Below, one piece after another: positions 20,091 to 30,232 of a stretch of DNA of 64,000 nt (its first letter is position 1; each line of letters starts with the position of its first letter). The stretch is from Symsagittifera roscoffensis (Eukaryota; Xenacoelomorpha; Acoela; Convolutidae). The DNA is taken from NCBI RefSeq assembly GCF_963678635.1, contig NC_087063.1, positions 75,415,617 to 75,479,616 of the forward strand, in the 5' to 3' direction. The notes under the pieces were generated by a model. It saw only the letters and a program-made list of their open reading frames with translations. It did not search any database and had not been told where the DNA came from. The position numbers and the translations under genes were made by a program.

Positions 20091-21550
20091 TAACAAGACT
20101 CCTTGTATCAGGGCGAAGCCTTGAATGTTCCTACTGCCTTTTAAGGTCAATGGAGCAGTAATAACATAAAAAATTGTAATGATTGTAACAAAATAAAACG
20201 AAAAAGTTATCTGAGATTAGAGGTTTTTTGTGAAAATTATCCCTCCACACGCCATATCAAGTACAAAATCAGAGATTTCGCGCCTTTTAACAAAATAAGT
20301 ATGACAAATAAGCTTCTTTCGACAAATTTGGAGCGATTTCTAAGACGGATAAAATCTCCGCTTATGCGTTATTAGCGCAAAATATATCGCGCGTTAATTG
20401 TCCCAAATTGGCCAAAATGACAATCCCTAAACCCCCATTACTTCATGAAAAAAGATCACAGGTAAAATATCTTTTCAAATTTAATCTCAAGACAACAATA
20501 CCTTTCGAGTGATATAGAAAAAATTCCGTCAAAATGGCTAGTTAAAAAGTCAAAATTTGTCTGAAAAAAACCCATTCCAAGCACAATTATTCCGTTACTT
20601 TCAAATTCACCAGAAAAAGATAATTGCTAATGTAAGGCAACAACCGGTTTAAACAATCAAAATAATTTTCATCGTTTTCACAAATAAGGGTTAAAAATCA
20701 AGTTTTTTGAATAGAAAAAAATACGAACAACAACTGAAGTATATCTATTGAAACGAATATTGGTTGTTTAGACAAACACGATAGCGCACCAACAATGGGA
20801 GAATTTGACATGAATATTACTCATCAGAAAAAAAATAATTGTCGATTTAACACGACGGTTGACTTAGGCAACCAAATTGATCTTCATAATGATTTTTAAA
20901 ATAAGCATACAAAAAAATTATATGAAAAGAAATAAAAACGATCAATAAAAAAATGGAATATTGACAGTATTATGTCAATTTTTGTATTTCTGCGGGACAG
21001 ACAAAAATTGGTGCTGTAACTCTTTCGACTTTCGTAACGAAAGTAACGGATTATTTGTGCTCGGGGTGGGTTTTTTCTTCAGACAAATTTCGACTTTTTA
21101 ACAATCCTTTTTTGACTGATTTTTTTTTGATATCAGTCGAAAGCTATTCTTGTCCTGAGCTTAAGCTTGAAAAAAAAATTTCACCTGTGATCATTTTTCG
21201 TAAAATTATGGGGGCTTAAATATTGCTATTTTGTCCAATGTGGGACAATTAACGCGCAATATTTCGCGCTAGTAACGCGTAAGCGGAGAGTTAATCCGTT
21301 CCAAATCATTCCAATTTGGCTGAAGAAAACCTGTTTGCCATAATTGATTTGTTAAAAGGAGCAAAATTTATCACTTTGTATTTCATGTGGCATGTGGGCG
21401 GATGTTTTGAAAAAATCTCAATTTTTTTAAAAGAGATTTTAGTTTAACTTCATTACATTTAATTTTTTATGTTATTACTGCGCCATAGACCTTGAGAAGC
21501 AGTCGGAACATTCAGGGCTTCGCCCTGATACAATCAGCCTTGTTGACCTT
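20090..21550. mobile_element. Foldback element with long imperfect inverted arms
   Basis: Left arm about 20090-20615 and right arm about 21030-21550 are reverse complements with many substitutions and small indels. Conserved landmarks in both are TTGTATCAGGGCGAAGCC at the outer end, GCAGTAATAACATAAAAAAT, the GCGCAAAATAT/GTTAATTGTCCCA block, GATCACAGGT, and AATTTGTCTGAA followed by ACCCA at the inner end. The spacer of about 400 bp is AT-rich and has no ORF. No transposase is encoded, so this is a non-autonomous foldback or long-TIR element. A clean target-site duplication could not be fixed because the outer ends are diverged. Confidence 0.75.
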
Positions 21551-22439
21551 GTTGTATTTCCATTCTATAAAGTTTAAGCAAGTTTAATCATAGAATTTTC
21601 TGTTGAAATGGAAATAAACGAAACACAAAACAAAAAAACTTTATTTGAGGATTTCTCAAACTAGCATGATAAAGAAGTGGTTTACTTACAGAATTTTAGC
21701 ACAAGTAAACACACTAAGTTGAGCGCAGCTATTTGACTGCAATGCAGTAAGCGTTTTTCTTAAGACCAAATAAAATCAAATAAAGCATTTCGTTGCAAGT
21801 AATCACAAAAATATTCAATTGCTTTTGGTTGAGACGGCGTATGTTTTGATTTCCAAATAAGTCGAGCGAGTATAAAAAAAATCCGAACACGTAATTTCAA
21901 AAATAGCCAGCTGTTTCTTCCAAACAAATATTGTTCAAACGGCAAATTTATGGTTCTTTTCACAGAGTAGTCGAGTGTGATGCAGCTCTATTGATTCGTT
22001 CAAAACTCATCTTCAAAGCTGGTATGTAAAATTCATCACCAAAAGTAAGAATTAAAAAAAATAAATACAAGAACCATCGGATGAACATATATACCCCATT
22101 CGGTTTCAGAGTGAATAATTTCGACAAACTTTTTGCGCCGCAAAAATTTTTTTTCACAAACAGGCCAAAACAGGCGTTTTTAGGCAATTTTTGAACAATT
22201 TTGACGAAAAAAATCGCATTTTTTTGGCGCGCGCTCCCCCTCAAAAGTAGTATATTTTGGCGCCTAAGACGCCTTTAGAAATTTTTGAAGGTCAGTCAGC
22301 CAAAAATGGATATCTCATATTAGTACAAAGGGGGGACCCTTTGGGTCAGCAGGTGGTCGAATTCCTGAGGTTTTTTCGATTTCATAATCAGTGTTTTGAA
22401 GGTTGATTTAGTCAGCTTTTAGGAACTTATCACAAGTTG
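21551..22439. other. AT-rich sequence upstream of the RING exon
   Basis: Two small minus-strand frames (21760-21963, 21960-22244) have no recognisable features and are probably chance. The part from about 22130 to 22360 is a copy of the GCGCGC-containing interspersed repeat described separately. The promoter and 5' UTR of the RING gene should lie here, but no motif stands out. Confidence 0.5.
22130..22360 (-). repeat. Interspersed GCGCGC-containing repeat, copy 1
   Basis: Its reverse complement aligns with 41041-41350: both read GACCCAAAGGGTCCCCC..TTGTACTA, later TTTTGAGGG followed by GAGCGCGCGCC, then AAAAAA.GCGATTTTTT and AAATTTT- and GCCT-rich text. A third, weaker copy is at 29480-29690. 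No ORF and no terminal repeats are evident, so it is a non-autonomous element or fragment of one. Confidence 0.65.
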
Positions 22440-22631
22440 ATGGACGAATGTGGAATTTGTCTGGATACCATTCAGAACGGGTTGACTTTGGACTGTGGGC
22501 ACACATTTTGTCGTGACTGCATTTCGCCTGTCTTGAACAAAGCAAAGCCGAAATGCAATGTTTGCAGATGCGAAATCACCCTCTTGGCCCCCGGTGTAAA
22601 ACGACTTGAAATAAACAGGAAGCTCGATGAG
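22440..22631 (+). CDS. Host gene, exon 1: C3HC4 RING finger
   Basis: From ATG 22440 the first 44 residues hold a complete C3HC4 RING: Cys4, Cys7, Cys19, His21, Cys24, Cys27, Cys39 and Cys42 (CGICLDTI, LDCGHTFCRDC, CNVC). RING domains bind two zinc ions and usually recruit E2 enzymes for ubiquitin transfer. The codon run ends at KLDE followed by GTAGGT, a good donor in phase 0; a second donor, GTAGAT, lies 4 bases further in phase 1. Either donor keeps a frame into the exon at about 30233-31217, since acceptors of both phases exist there. The first 192 coding bases are intact. Confidence 0.8.
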
Positions 22632-22931
22632 GTAGGTAGATTATATTTTGTATGGAAAACTTTTAAAATGGAGGTCATCACATTAAATCCATCCCCTATT
22701 GATATTTTTTAAGTCATTCCAACGAACTGTCAGTGTATGATAAAGCTCGCACATCAAGCTGAACCGGTAATTGTTATTAACTCAAGCAAACACATACAGA
22801 TCGAACGTTTGAGTTTAAAAAATGTCCCTTCTTTTCACATCCCAGAAACCAAAACTTTTGAATAGTTTACAAACTTTATCAAGTTTTAGAAAAATTTATA
22901 AGTAATGAACATGTTATGAACAGCTCATATA

Positions 22932-23147
22932 TGTCGTATTGTGTAATTTAGTTCATTTCTTAAGCTGTCAATCAAATGTTCACTCTTGGTGCTAGACTAA
23001 TTGATTAGCAGGTATTTGTCCTTGGATCTGTCTGTCACCCTTGGATATTGTTTCTAACCACTCTTGATGCTAACTTTGCAAGATTAAGTTACTGTATTAT
23101 TATCTCGGAATTAACAATTGCTCGACGACAGTTTTACCTTCTCGACA
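22932..23147 (+). repeat. 5' LTR of the young Ty3/gypsy element
   Basis: 216 bp beginning TGTCGTATT and ending TTCTCGACA, i.e. TG...CA. It matches the 3' LTR at 28701-28916 except at two positions that I can see (T/A near base 11 and A/G in GCAGGT(A/G)TTTG). TATA precedes the LTR and TATA follows the 3' LTR, a 4-bp target duplication. Under 1% divergence implies a recent insertion. Confidence 0.92.
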
Positions 23148-23581
23148 TGGCGCAGTCAGCAGGATTAGGTGGGGGAAAGAATCCACTGGGCATCACGGGA
23201 TTTTGGCCAGCAAAATGCACGGAACCGCCAATGATGTGGGAATTCTGGATCAACAGATTCCAATGGGGAATGGTCGCCAAACACTCGCTAAATCCAATGA
23301 ATTTTTATTTCGCCGCGAATCTCACAGCCGCGCAAATTACTGACTTGCCCGCGGAAGTAGACGGAAAAAATCGGCGGGAATCTGAAATGGTGTTGATTTC
23401 GAACCTGTACTTGTGTTTGGGGGAGAAGGGGCAGGATGAACTGCACAAACGACGACCACACCTGGACCTTCAGACAATTCGGTACCCACGGATGATAGAC
23501 GCGCTGGAAGCGGAATTCAAGAAAGAAAGGAACGAAACATATGAAACGTACCAACTCCTTTCTCGTAAGGAATCCAAATAA
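23147..23581 (+). CDS. Gag (matrix/capsid part) of the young element
   Basis: The ATG is formed across the LTR/primer-site junction: its A is the last base of the LTR. The 144-residue frame starts MAQSAGLGGG and holds a helical Gag-like region: PPMMWEFWINRFQWGM, then an alpha-helical run, and ALEAEFKKERNETYETYQLL near the end. The frame stops at TAA 23579-23581. The nucleocapsid continues in another frame, so either a frameshift is used or, more likely, a single-base indel broke it. Confidence 0.75.
   Translation: MAQSAGLGGGKNPLGITGFWPAKCTEPPMMWEFWINRFQWGMVAKHSLNPMNFYFAANLTAAQITDLPAEVDGKNRRESEMVLISNLYLCLGEKGQDELHKRRPHLDLQTIRYPRMIDALEAEFKKERNETYETYQLLSRKESK
23148..23164 (+). other. Primer-binding site, probably tRNA-Ser
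   Basis: Directly after the 5' LTR the sequence reads TGGCGCAGTCAGCAGG. TGG complements the CCA end of a tRNA, and TGGCGCAGTC would pair with a tRNA ending GACTGCGCCA, which fits the acceptor stem of some animal serine tRNAs. The tRNA identity is from general knowledge and would need the species' tRNA set. Confidence 0.65.
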
Positions 23582-23604
23582 AATCGGAACCAGTTGGAAT
23601 AATC

Positions 23605-24465
23605 CGGGGAGGTTACCGGAACAACCGTTCAAGGGGCCGGGGCTCTTACCAAGGCCGAGGATCGTATCGAGGAAGAAATCCCCTAAATAACAACAAATGT
23701 TATAATTGCGATCAGCAAAACTTCACCAGGGAACATTTGGATAGATGCCCAGCAAAAGGGGTTACATGCAATTTTTGCCATAAAATAGGCCATTTCGAAA
23801 GAACCTGCAGGGGCAAACGTGGAAACCAACGAGGACAGGAAGCCGTAGGAATGATACGGGAGAATGTGGACGATCATCAACTAGAAAACTCTGCGGACGA
23901 AGAAACATCACAACACGCAAGTTCCATTGGATGGGTCACTAAGAATCCAGTGGTGCACTCGTGGGACTCCAGCAGTTCTGACGGGGACTATATGGTCATG
24001 GCCATAAAACGGAGAGGAGTGACAGAATTGAAAGTTGCTGGGGCACAATTGCCGATCAAAGTCAATGGCAAACCTACTCGCGTGTGGATCGATAGCGAAT
24101 CCCCAATCTCAATCTTTACGATCGGGGAATTACGGAAAACATTGGGAACATCAGGAGTAAAACTGGACAATCTGACGGAGGAGGATAATGCTTTTCGGGA
24201 TTATGGAAACAATCCCCTACAGATGATTGGAACAATGGCAGTAACAATCCAATCCAACGGTTGGAAGATCCAGGCAAGGATAAAAGTGATCGGGGGGGAA
24301 CCGACCATCAATAATTGGAAGGGATCTGATGCCCCAACTAGGACTCCAGTTGGTGCAGCAAACACCGGGGGACCAAATCATGTCCATTGGAGAAGGCAGT
24401 CACGACGCACTGGAACTAGAGGAACCAGAGGGGGAGTTGGATTCGTGGCAAACATACTTCAGTAA
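23605..24465 (+). CDS. Nucleocapsid and protease of the young element
   Basis: The frame opens as an Arg/Gly/Tyr-rich stretch (GSYQGRGSYRGRN) before two zinc knuckles: CYNCDQQNFTREHLDRC, an atypical spacing, and CNFCHKIGHFERTC, an exact CCHC. The acidic linker then leads to a retropepsin-like segment, PTRVWIDSESPISIF. The active site should be Asp-Ser/Thr-Gly; here the Gly codon is GAA (Glu), so the protease is probably dead. Downstream of the protease the frame enters a Gly/Arg/Thr-rich stretch and stops; RT continues in the next frame from about 24329. Confidence 0.8.
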   Translation, partial: RGGYRNNRSRGRGSYQGRGSYRGRNPLNNNKCYNCDQQNFTREHLDRCPAKGVTCNFCHKIGHFERTCRGKRGNQRGQEAVGMIRENVDDHQLENSADEETSQHASSIGWVTKNPVVHSWDSSSSDGDYMVMAIKRRGVTELKVAGAQLPIKVNGKPTRVWIDSESPISIFTIGELRKTLGTSGVKLDNLTEEDNAFRDYGNNPLQMIGTMAVTIQSNGWKIQARIKVIGGEPTINNWKGSDAPTRTPVGAANTGGPNHVHWRRQSRRTGTRGTRGGVGFVANILQ

Positions 24466-25063
24466 GCAGTTTTCAAATCTTTTTAGCAGGGTAGGGAAAA
24501 TAAGAAACTACAAAGTAGCAGCTGAATTTTTTGAAAACCTCACCCCAGTACAGCTGAAAGGGCGTCGAGTCCCGATTTCGTTGCAAGAAAAAGTCGATGC
24601 GAAAATTGACAAATTATTGAAACAGGGTCATATCGAAAAATTATCTGAATGCTCGGACAAGTATTTTGTGTCCCCAATAGTAATAACCGTAAAGAAGGAT
24701 GGATCGGTAAAACTGGCACTAGAGTCGAGGGAACTAAATAAACAAGTGCATAAGAATAAATACCAGATGCCGAATATCGAGGAACTAATGGACACGGTTG
24801 GACAAACGATTAGCGAAAAAAAACAGGGAGACCTATATTTCACAACAATGGATTTAACATACGCTTATGGCCAATTGCCATTAAATGCGGAGACGAGCGT
24901 CCAGTGCAACTTTTCGCTAATTGGAGGTCGTTCGACGGGTACATACCGGTTCAAGACCGGATTCTATGGCCTCATATGCCCGCGGAATTCCAACGCGCAA
25001 TGGATTGTATACTCGCCGAATACCCGCAAGCGCATGCGTTTATCGATGATATTTTGGTCGTAA
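24329..25063 (+). CDS. Reverse transcriptase, N-terminal half
   Basis: The frame includes the protease-RT linker, then VPISLQEKVDAKIDKLL, GHIEKLSECSDKYFVSPIV and VKKDGSVKLALESRELNK (RT palm entry), and LYFTTMDLTYAYGQLPL, the motif A block with its Asp, ending at TYRFKTGFYGL of motif B. The frame then breaks near 24970-24980, where homology continues in the other frame as AEFQRAMD. A single frame change therefore splits RT between motifs B and C. Confidence 0.85.
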   Translation: MPQLGLQLVQQTPGDQIMSIGEGSHDALELEEPEGELDSWQTYFSKQFSNLFSRVGKIRNYKVAAEFFENLTPVQLKGRRVPISLQEKVDAKIDKLLKQGHIEKLSECSDKYFVSPIVITVKKDGSVKLALESRELNKQVHKNKYQMPNIEELMDTVGQTISEKKQGDLYFTTMDLTYAYGQLPLNAETSVQCNFSLIGGRSTGTYRFKTGFYGLICPRNSNAQWIVYSPNTRKRMRLSMIFWS

Positions 25064-28032
25064 CCAAGGGAACAGCAATAGACCACATAGCAACGGTGGA
25101 GAAAATTTTAAAGAAACTGGATCGGGAAAATATGTCTTTAAAATTGACAAAATGCAAATTCGCCCAACGAGAATGCGAATGGCTAGGACATAAAATAACT
25201 CCGACTGGAATTACTCCCATGGTTAGAAAAACAGAACCAATAGAAGCGCTAACGCCGCCACGGACTTTGTCGCAATTAAAATCGTTTATGGGGTCGATAC
25301 ATAGTTTGCATAAAAATCTGCCGGCGCTGGCCGAATCATCGGCACCGCTGCGGCCCCTATTAAGCAAAAATAACGAATACATTTGGACACCTGAATGTCA
25401 GAACGCGTTCGAAAATCTGAAAAAACAAGTTTCAAACATTGTTGAATTACGGCACTTTGATATCCACAAGGACATTCGCATAGTGTGCGATGCAAGCCAT
25501 AATGGGCTCGGCGCGGTGTTGGAACAGTTGGGACCAGAAGGATGGCGCCCAATTTCGTTCGCGTCGCGATATCTTAACGAGGCGGAAAAGAAATACTCAA
25601 CAAACGAATTGGAAATGTTGGCAGTTGTGTGGGGGGCTGAATACTTTAGAAATTACATACTGGGCCGAAGTTTTTTGATCGTTACCGATCATAAAGCCCT
25701 GATATCCCTTTTGAACGGTAATAACAAGAAAAATAAAACGATGTTTAGTCGTTTAACTCGCTGGTTAGATCGACTAATTCCCTTTGATTTTCAAATTGAG
25801 CATAAACCGGGGGCTAAAATTGGTTTGGCGGACTATTTATCAAGGCATCCAAGTAAAGAAGCAACGCCAATTAGTACGTATGATAATATGTTCACGGTGG
25901 CAGAGATCAACCTAATTCGCACCGCGCTTGGCTTTAATACATCCAGTGGACCTAATACATCCAAGGGACAAAGCTGTACAGCGAATAGAAAGCTTTCTAT
26001 AAATAGACTGGAAGTTTCGTCATATAACAATTCGGTAGAGGGCGGGAAAACACGTAAGCGGAAATCAACCAATCAGATGCAACCACGTGGTTTAAGCCGA
26101 CGGCCAAGCGACATGCGCACTGGATTAGTTGGGGCTATTATTCATTCAGAACACAGTTGTTCAAAATTATTCAATTCCAATCTTCAAAATCAGAATATTC
26201 TTACATCCAGCCCTCAAAATCTTAAACCGAATAACAACATGGACCGAAACATGCGAAAATGGCAGAAAGTTCTCAAACAGCATCCAAGCCTAAATAGTAG
26301 TAGCGACGAAATCGAAGAATTGCCCCCAAATGTATCACTCGAAGCCATTACCAAAGAGACAAGATCGATACGCACAAATACAACTCTCTCGTTACCCTCG
26401 GAATTCAAAGGAGAAACAGTACCACCAGTGGACCCAAACCTTGTATGTATGTCAATTATCCCGCGAAACTGTAAGATCGTTAATAAAACTACTGCATTAC
26501 CTGACCTGTTTAACTTAAAATTCATAGAATCAAATTATGTATCGGACCCCCAACTGAGCGCTTTTCGCGATCTCATTGTTACACAAGACCCGGAAATACA
26601 TGAAAAAGTTACTCGAATGAGCCGCTATCACGCTCAATTCGTCAATGATTTCTCAGTGAAGGAAAATGTAGTTTGGATGGACGATAAATTAGCAATCCCA
26701 ATTAACCTCCAGTCAGCAATCAATAACAGAATACACGCGTACCATCACGGAAAGTCAAATATGTTCGATGCCGCAAAGGACGTCTGGTATCCCTATATCT
26801 ACCGCTCAATAGCCTCCATTGCCGAGGGGTGCCCTGAATGTACTGCAGCCGGTAAGAACTTAAAGACGCTAATAGGTAAAAATCAACTGGTATCTGTACC
26901 AGAACCAAAAGAACCGAATGAATCTGTCCAATTAGATTTTTGGGGCCCCATTAATTACTTAAATGAATCCTCTAAATATGTGCTCGTAGCGGTCGACCGG
27001 TTCTCTCGTTGGCCATCGGCAATGATCTGTGGAAATAATCGTTCGGACAAAATATTGAAATTCTTGAAGAGTTATATATCAAACCACGGGGTGCCACGGA
27101 AAATCCATATCGATCAGGGAACTAATTTCATGTCAAATGCGGTCAAAGCTTTTTGTAATGGGGAAGGCATTGAAATCATTAAATCACCTGTAAACGACCA
27201 TCGGGCAACCGGGTGTGTCGAGCGTACTATTGGAAGTCTTAAGAATTCAATCCTTACTTTCGCTCACGAAAAAGATCCTGAACCCTTGGAGAAAATGGTC
27301 GAACGGGCCCTTGGTGCTCTCAGATTCTCAAAAAACTCAACACTTAGAATTTCGCCTTTTGAAGCTCATCATGGTAGAGAAGCAAACACCGTCTTACGGA
27401 ATCTTACTAAAAAACCATCGCTCCAGAATCTGGATTGGTCACGGGTACTAAAAACGAAAAATGCTTGTTTAGATAACGACGATCCTAGTGTGCAAGATAT
27501 GCCCCATCCAGCCGACACAAACTGGGGTGTACGATCAGATCTCGACTATGACATTAAAAACAGAACTCATGCACGACGCCTTACTGTGGATCAAGCTGGG
27601 AATCAGGACGACGAACCGTCGGTACGCAAAAGTTCAAATCCCGCAGGACAACCGGGACCATCCGGATCGTTGTTTCAGCGCACTGGAAACAAAAACTTAA
27701 AAAGGTATAGACCAGTTCATTCTAAAATTAGATCTGAGAGTGCACATACACTGACGTTAGATAATGGAGTTGTGCTTAGGAAATCGGGAGTGGCCACGAA
27801 ACCCATACCGAAGAAAAAATCAAGAACCGCAGCCAAATCCGTACTACCGGTACCAGTGATCGAAGCTAAAAAACGGGCTACTCAAAAAACACTACCACCG
27901 CCAACTCCGCGCGACGTGAAGGAACGATGGAACAAGCGGACTGCGGAAAAGAAACGGGAGAGGACCGGGCGCCGATTCGAGAAAATTACTCTGAATCGGA
28001 GGACAGTGAGGATCTACCGATTATCTCGGTAA
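24980..28032 (+). CDS. RT C-terminal half, RNase H and integrase of the young element
   Basis: Open for about 1000 codons. RT: AHAFIDDILVVTKG (motif C, F-I-D-D). RNase H: CDASHNGLGAVLEQ, NELEMLAVVWG and VTDHKAL give the three acidic residues, and GLADYLSRHPS is the usual end of the domain. Integrase: an HHCC finger ending CPECTAAGK, then LDFWGP, IHIDQGTNF and GCVERTIGSLK supply D, D and E. The remainder is a long basic Lys/Arg-rich tail. All catalytic residues of RT, RNase H and integrase are present. Translation would need rescue of the upstream frame breaks. Confidence 0.92.
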
Positions 28033-28409
28033 AACGTACTCAACAACAAGCAACGACCACTCCGGAAGCACAAGTAGAACGCGCAGCAACAGCAATACCA
28101 GAGGCCGAAGCTGAAACCGATCAGGACACTATTCCGGCACTAGGCGGCGAGTTGGATGCTCCAAATCCAGGGGTGCAAGCAACGGAGAATCCAGGGGTGC
28201 AAGACCCAGCAAACCCGATAACCACCGGCAAGAAAAAGGGAGCCTCATCCAGGAAAGCTAGGCTGGTCTCTTACAGTAGCCAGGGGGACAGCCAAGACGA
28301 GACATCATCCACAACGTCTAGAAGAAGTGGGCGGAAAAAAACGGCGGTCACCAAAATGGGGGGCGTGATGATCGACTTTATCAATCAGAACAAGGAAGGG
28401 AAAAATTGA
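27927..28409 (+). CDS. Extra 160-codon ORF at the 3' end of the young element
   Basis: Overlaps the last 106 bases of the pol frame in another phase and runs to TGA 28407-28409. The product is acidic in the first half (ENYSESEDSEDLP), then Pro/Ala/Glu-rich with a short internal repeat (NPGVQATENPGVQDPANP), then basic and Ser-rich, ending GGVMIDFINQNKEGKN. No envelope features: no signal peptide and no membrane segment. It may be the true C-terminus of Pol displaced by a frameshift, or a separate small gene expressed by overlap. Low complexity argues for a disordered tail. Confidence 0.5.
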   Translation: MEQADCGKETGEDRAPIRENYSESEDSEDLPIISVKRTQQQATTTPEAQVERAATAIPEAEAETDQDTIPALGGELDAPNPGVQATENPGVQDPANPITTGKKKGASSRKARLVSYSSQGDSQDETSSTTSRRSGRKKTAVTKMGGVMIDFINQNKEGKN

Positions 28410-28688
28410 TCGTCGAATCCTTGAAACTTCAAACTTTGTTAAACTGTTATAACCCAGGGAGAGGGTGAGTCACTACTGGCTTAAAACTCAATCGTTATTC
28501 ACTATCAGTGATCCTTTAGTTATTAACAAAAAGTCGTCATTTTTAAAGTCTGAGTTGTATACTGTAACATGGAGCTAGTAATTCTTTTCAACTATCTGCA
28601 ATCAATCAACCACCTATTTTCTAACCATCTATTTCAGTCATTAAAGTAAACCTGCGAAATTATTTCTACTTAACTAAAGTTTTCATTA

Positions 28689-28700
28689 TCGAAGGAGAAG
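28689..28700 (+). other. Polypurine tract of the young element
   Basis: GAAGGAGAAG immediately precedes the TG of the 3' LTR at 28701, in the place and with the composition expected for the plus-strand primer. Confidence 0.75.
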
Positions 28701-28916
28701 TGTCGTATTGAGTAATTTAGTTCATTTCTTAAGCTGTCAATCAAATGTTCACTCTTGGTGCTAGACTAATTGATTAGCAGGTGTTTGTCCTTGGATCTGT
28801 CTGTCACCCTTGGATATTGTTTCTAACCACTCTTGATGCTAACTTTGCAAGATTAAGTTACTGTATTATTATCTCGGAATTAACAATTGCTCGACGACAG
28901 TTTTACCTTCTCGACA
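28701..28916 (+). repeat. 3' LTR of the young Ty3/gypsy element
   Basis: 216 bp from TGTCGTATT to CTCGACA, differing from the 5' LTR at two visible positions, followed by the TATA target duplication. Length and ends are conserved, so no truncation. Confidence 0.92.
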
Positions 28917-29049
28917 TATATCAGGCCGAAGTCGTGATTATTCGGATTGCACTTCAAGGCCAATTTAAAGAATTTTTGGTTAAATGATTTTGTTTTCGTT
29001 TTTTTTCCGTCAATTTATCCCCCCTCTCAAATGAAAACTACGAAGGGGT

Positions 29050-29340
29050 GTATTTAGCGTCTTGTATTCTAATACGCAATGTTATAAGTACGCATTATGT
29101 TATAAGCGAGCAATATAACGCGCGTTATTTATGCCCAATTGGCCAAATTCGCAATTTTCAAACCCCGTTAACTCACAAAAACGATCACAGGTAAAATTTG
29201 AGCTCAGGGCCACAATTTTTTTCAGATGGTAAGAAAATTTGTCAAACATGCTTAGTTACAAATTCAATAATTGACTGAAGAAAAAAAAACACCCCAAATA
29301 TGAGTAATTAGCACTGTCTTCGAAAGTCGGAACAATATCC
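29050..29340. repeat. Single-arm relative of the foldback element
   Basis: The stretch with GCGTTAT...GCCCAATTGGCCAAA, GATCACAGGTAAAAT, GACTGAAGAAAAAA and CACCCC follows the same landmark order as the left arm of the foldback at 20340-20600, with strong divergence. No matching inverted partner is nearby, so it is a solo arm or a relative with a single copy of that sequence. Confidence 0.55.
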
Positions 29341-29479
29341 GAGGCAGAACTAACCACTACACAACTCTCAACATGTCAAAGCACTCCCGACAACTAGCAA
29401 AAAGCCGTTAATCATAATAATAAATAAAATGGGTATAGACAAAACTGCACGTATACCCAACATGAAAATGGATTCGACC

Positions 29480-29690
29480 ACCTGGCGACCCAAACGGTCC
29501 TTTATGGGTGGGCAGGTTTTTCAATACATACTAACTTTGCGGGGTGAGCGCGCGCTAAAAAAAACTTATTTGGTCAAAATTTACCAAAAACTGATTAAAT
29601 CGCATTTTTGGCCTATTTTTCAAAAATTTGCCTGGCATAAAACTTGGTCGAAATAGGGTCGTTAAAGTGATTACGAAGAAGTCAGAAAGT
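29480..29690 (+). repeat. Interspersed GCGCGC-containing repeat, copy 3 (diverged)
   Basis: GACCCAAACGGTCC, then GGTGAGCGCGCGCTAAAAAAAA, TTGGTCAAAATTTACC, GGCCTATTTTTCAAAAATTTGCCTGG and TTGGTCGAAATAGGG follow the order of the copy at 41041-41350 but are shorter and more diverged. Confidence 0.55.
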
Positions 29691-30232
29691 CCTTTAGTTT
29701 GACCAAAAAAAGGTCGACAAAACTTAAACATTTTTTGCATATCCACTCCCCCCTTCGATAAAATCATCCTAGAACAGCCCCTGTCAGTCTAAAATTGTCT
29801 GAAAAAGAGCTAGTTTGATCTAAAACTAGACTGAGCTAGATTTAAAGAAAGTTTGAGATGGTGAAAAATTTGAACTCATCTAAAGAAAAAAAAAACACAC
29901 CAATTACAATTATAGCTTCACTTTCTTCGGTAAGGGAAGCAATGATAGAAACTATCTGGATTTGCTTTAAAGAGAAATTTTCAAAATACACTATTCAAAA
30001 TACAATATTCAAAATAAAATAGCACATTTTTGCCTCATTATACATACAATTATTAAAAAGTCTCTTTAAAAAGTAAGAAAAGTGTGAGCCTTGACTACTT
30101 TTTTTTTAAAATTACGTCGAGGATGAGGCAGCAAAATTTTCAGGAAAAACAACCATGAAAATTGAAATGACATTTGTTGTTTCTCCTCTTCTAAAGCAAA
30201 AACAAAATTTTTAATATTAGTTTTAAACCTAG

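Larger units (their letters stand above)
22932..28916 (+). mobile_element. Young Ty3/gypsy retrotransposon, about 6 kb
   Basis: Complete structure: TATA target duplication, 216-bp LTRs, primer site, gag, Arg/Gly-rich nucleocapsid with two zinc knuckles, protease, RT, RNase H, DDE integrase, an extra C-terminal ORF, a purine tract, the 3' LTR and the TATA duplication. The double knuckle ending in a classical CCHC, the FIDDILV box and the domain order fit the Mag-like branch of Ty3/gypsy, which I give as likely, not certain. Despite nearly identical LTRs it has at least three frame breaks and a mutated protease, so this copy cannot act alone. Confidence 0.9.
22632..30232 (+). other. Intron 1 of the RING gene, carrying a 6-kb retrotransposon (inferred)
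   Basis: The span from the phase-0 donor after the RING exon to the acceptor AACCTAG before the next open exon is 7.6 kb. Almost 6 kb of it is the Ty3/gypsy element 22932-28916 in the same orientation. The rest includes repeat copies at 29050-29340 and 29480-29690. That the two exons belong to one gene is inferred from strand, order and matching phases. Missing internal exons are possible. Confidence 0.45.
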
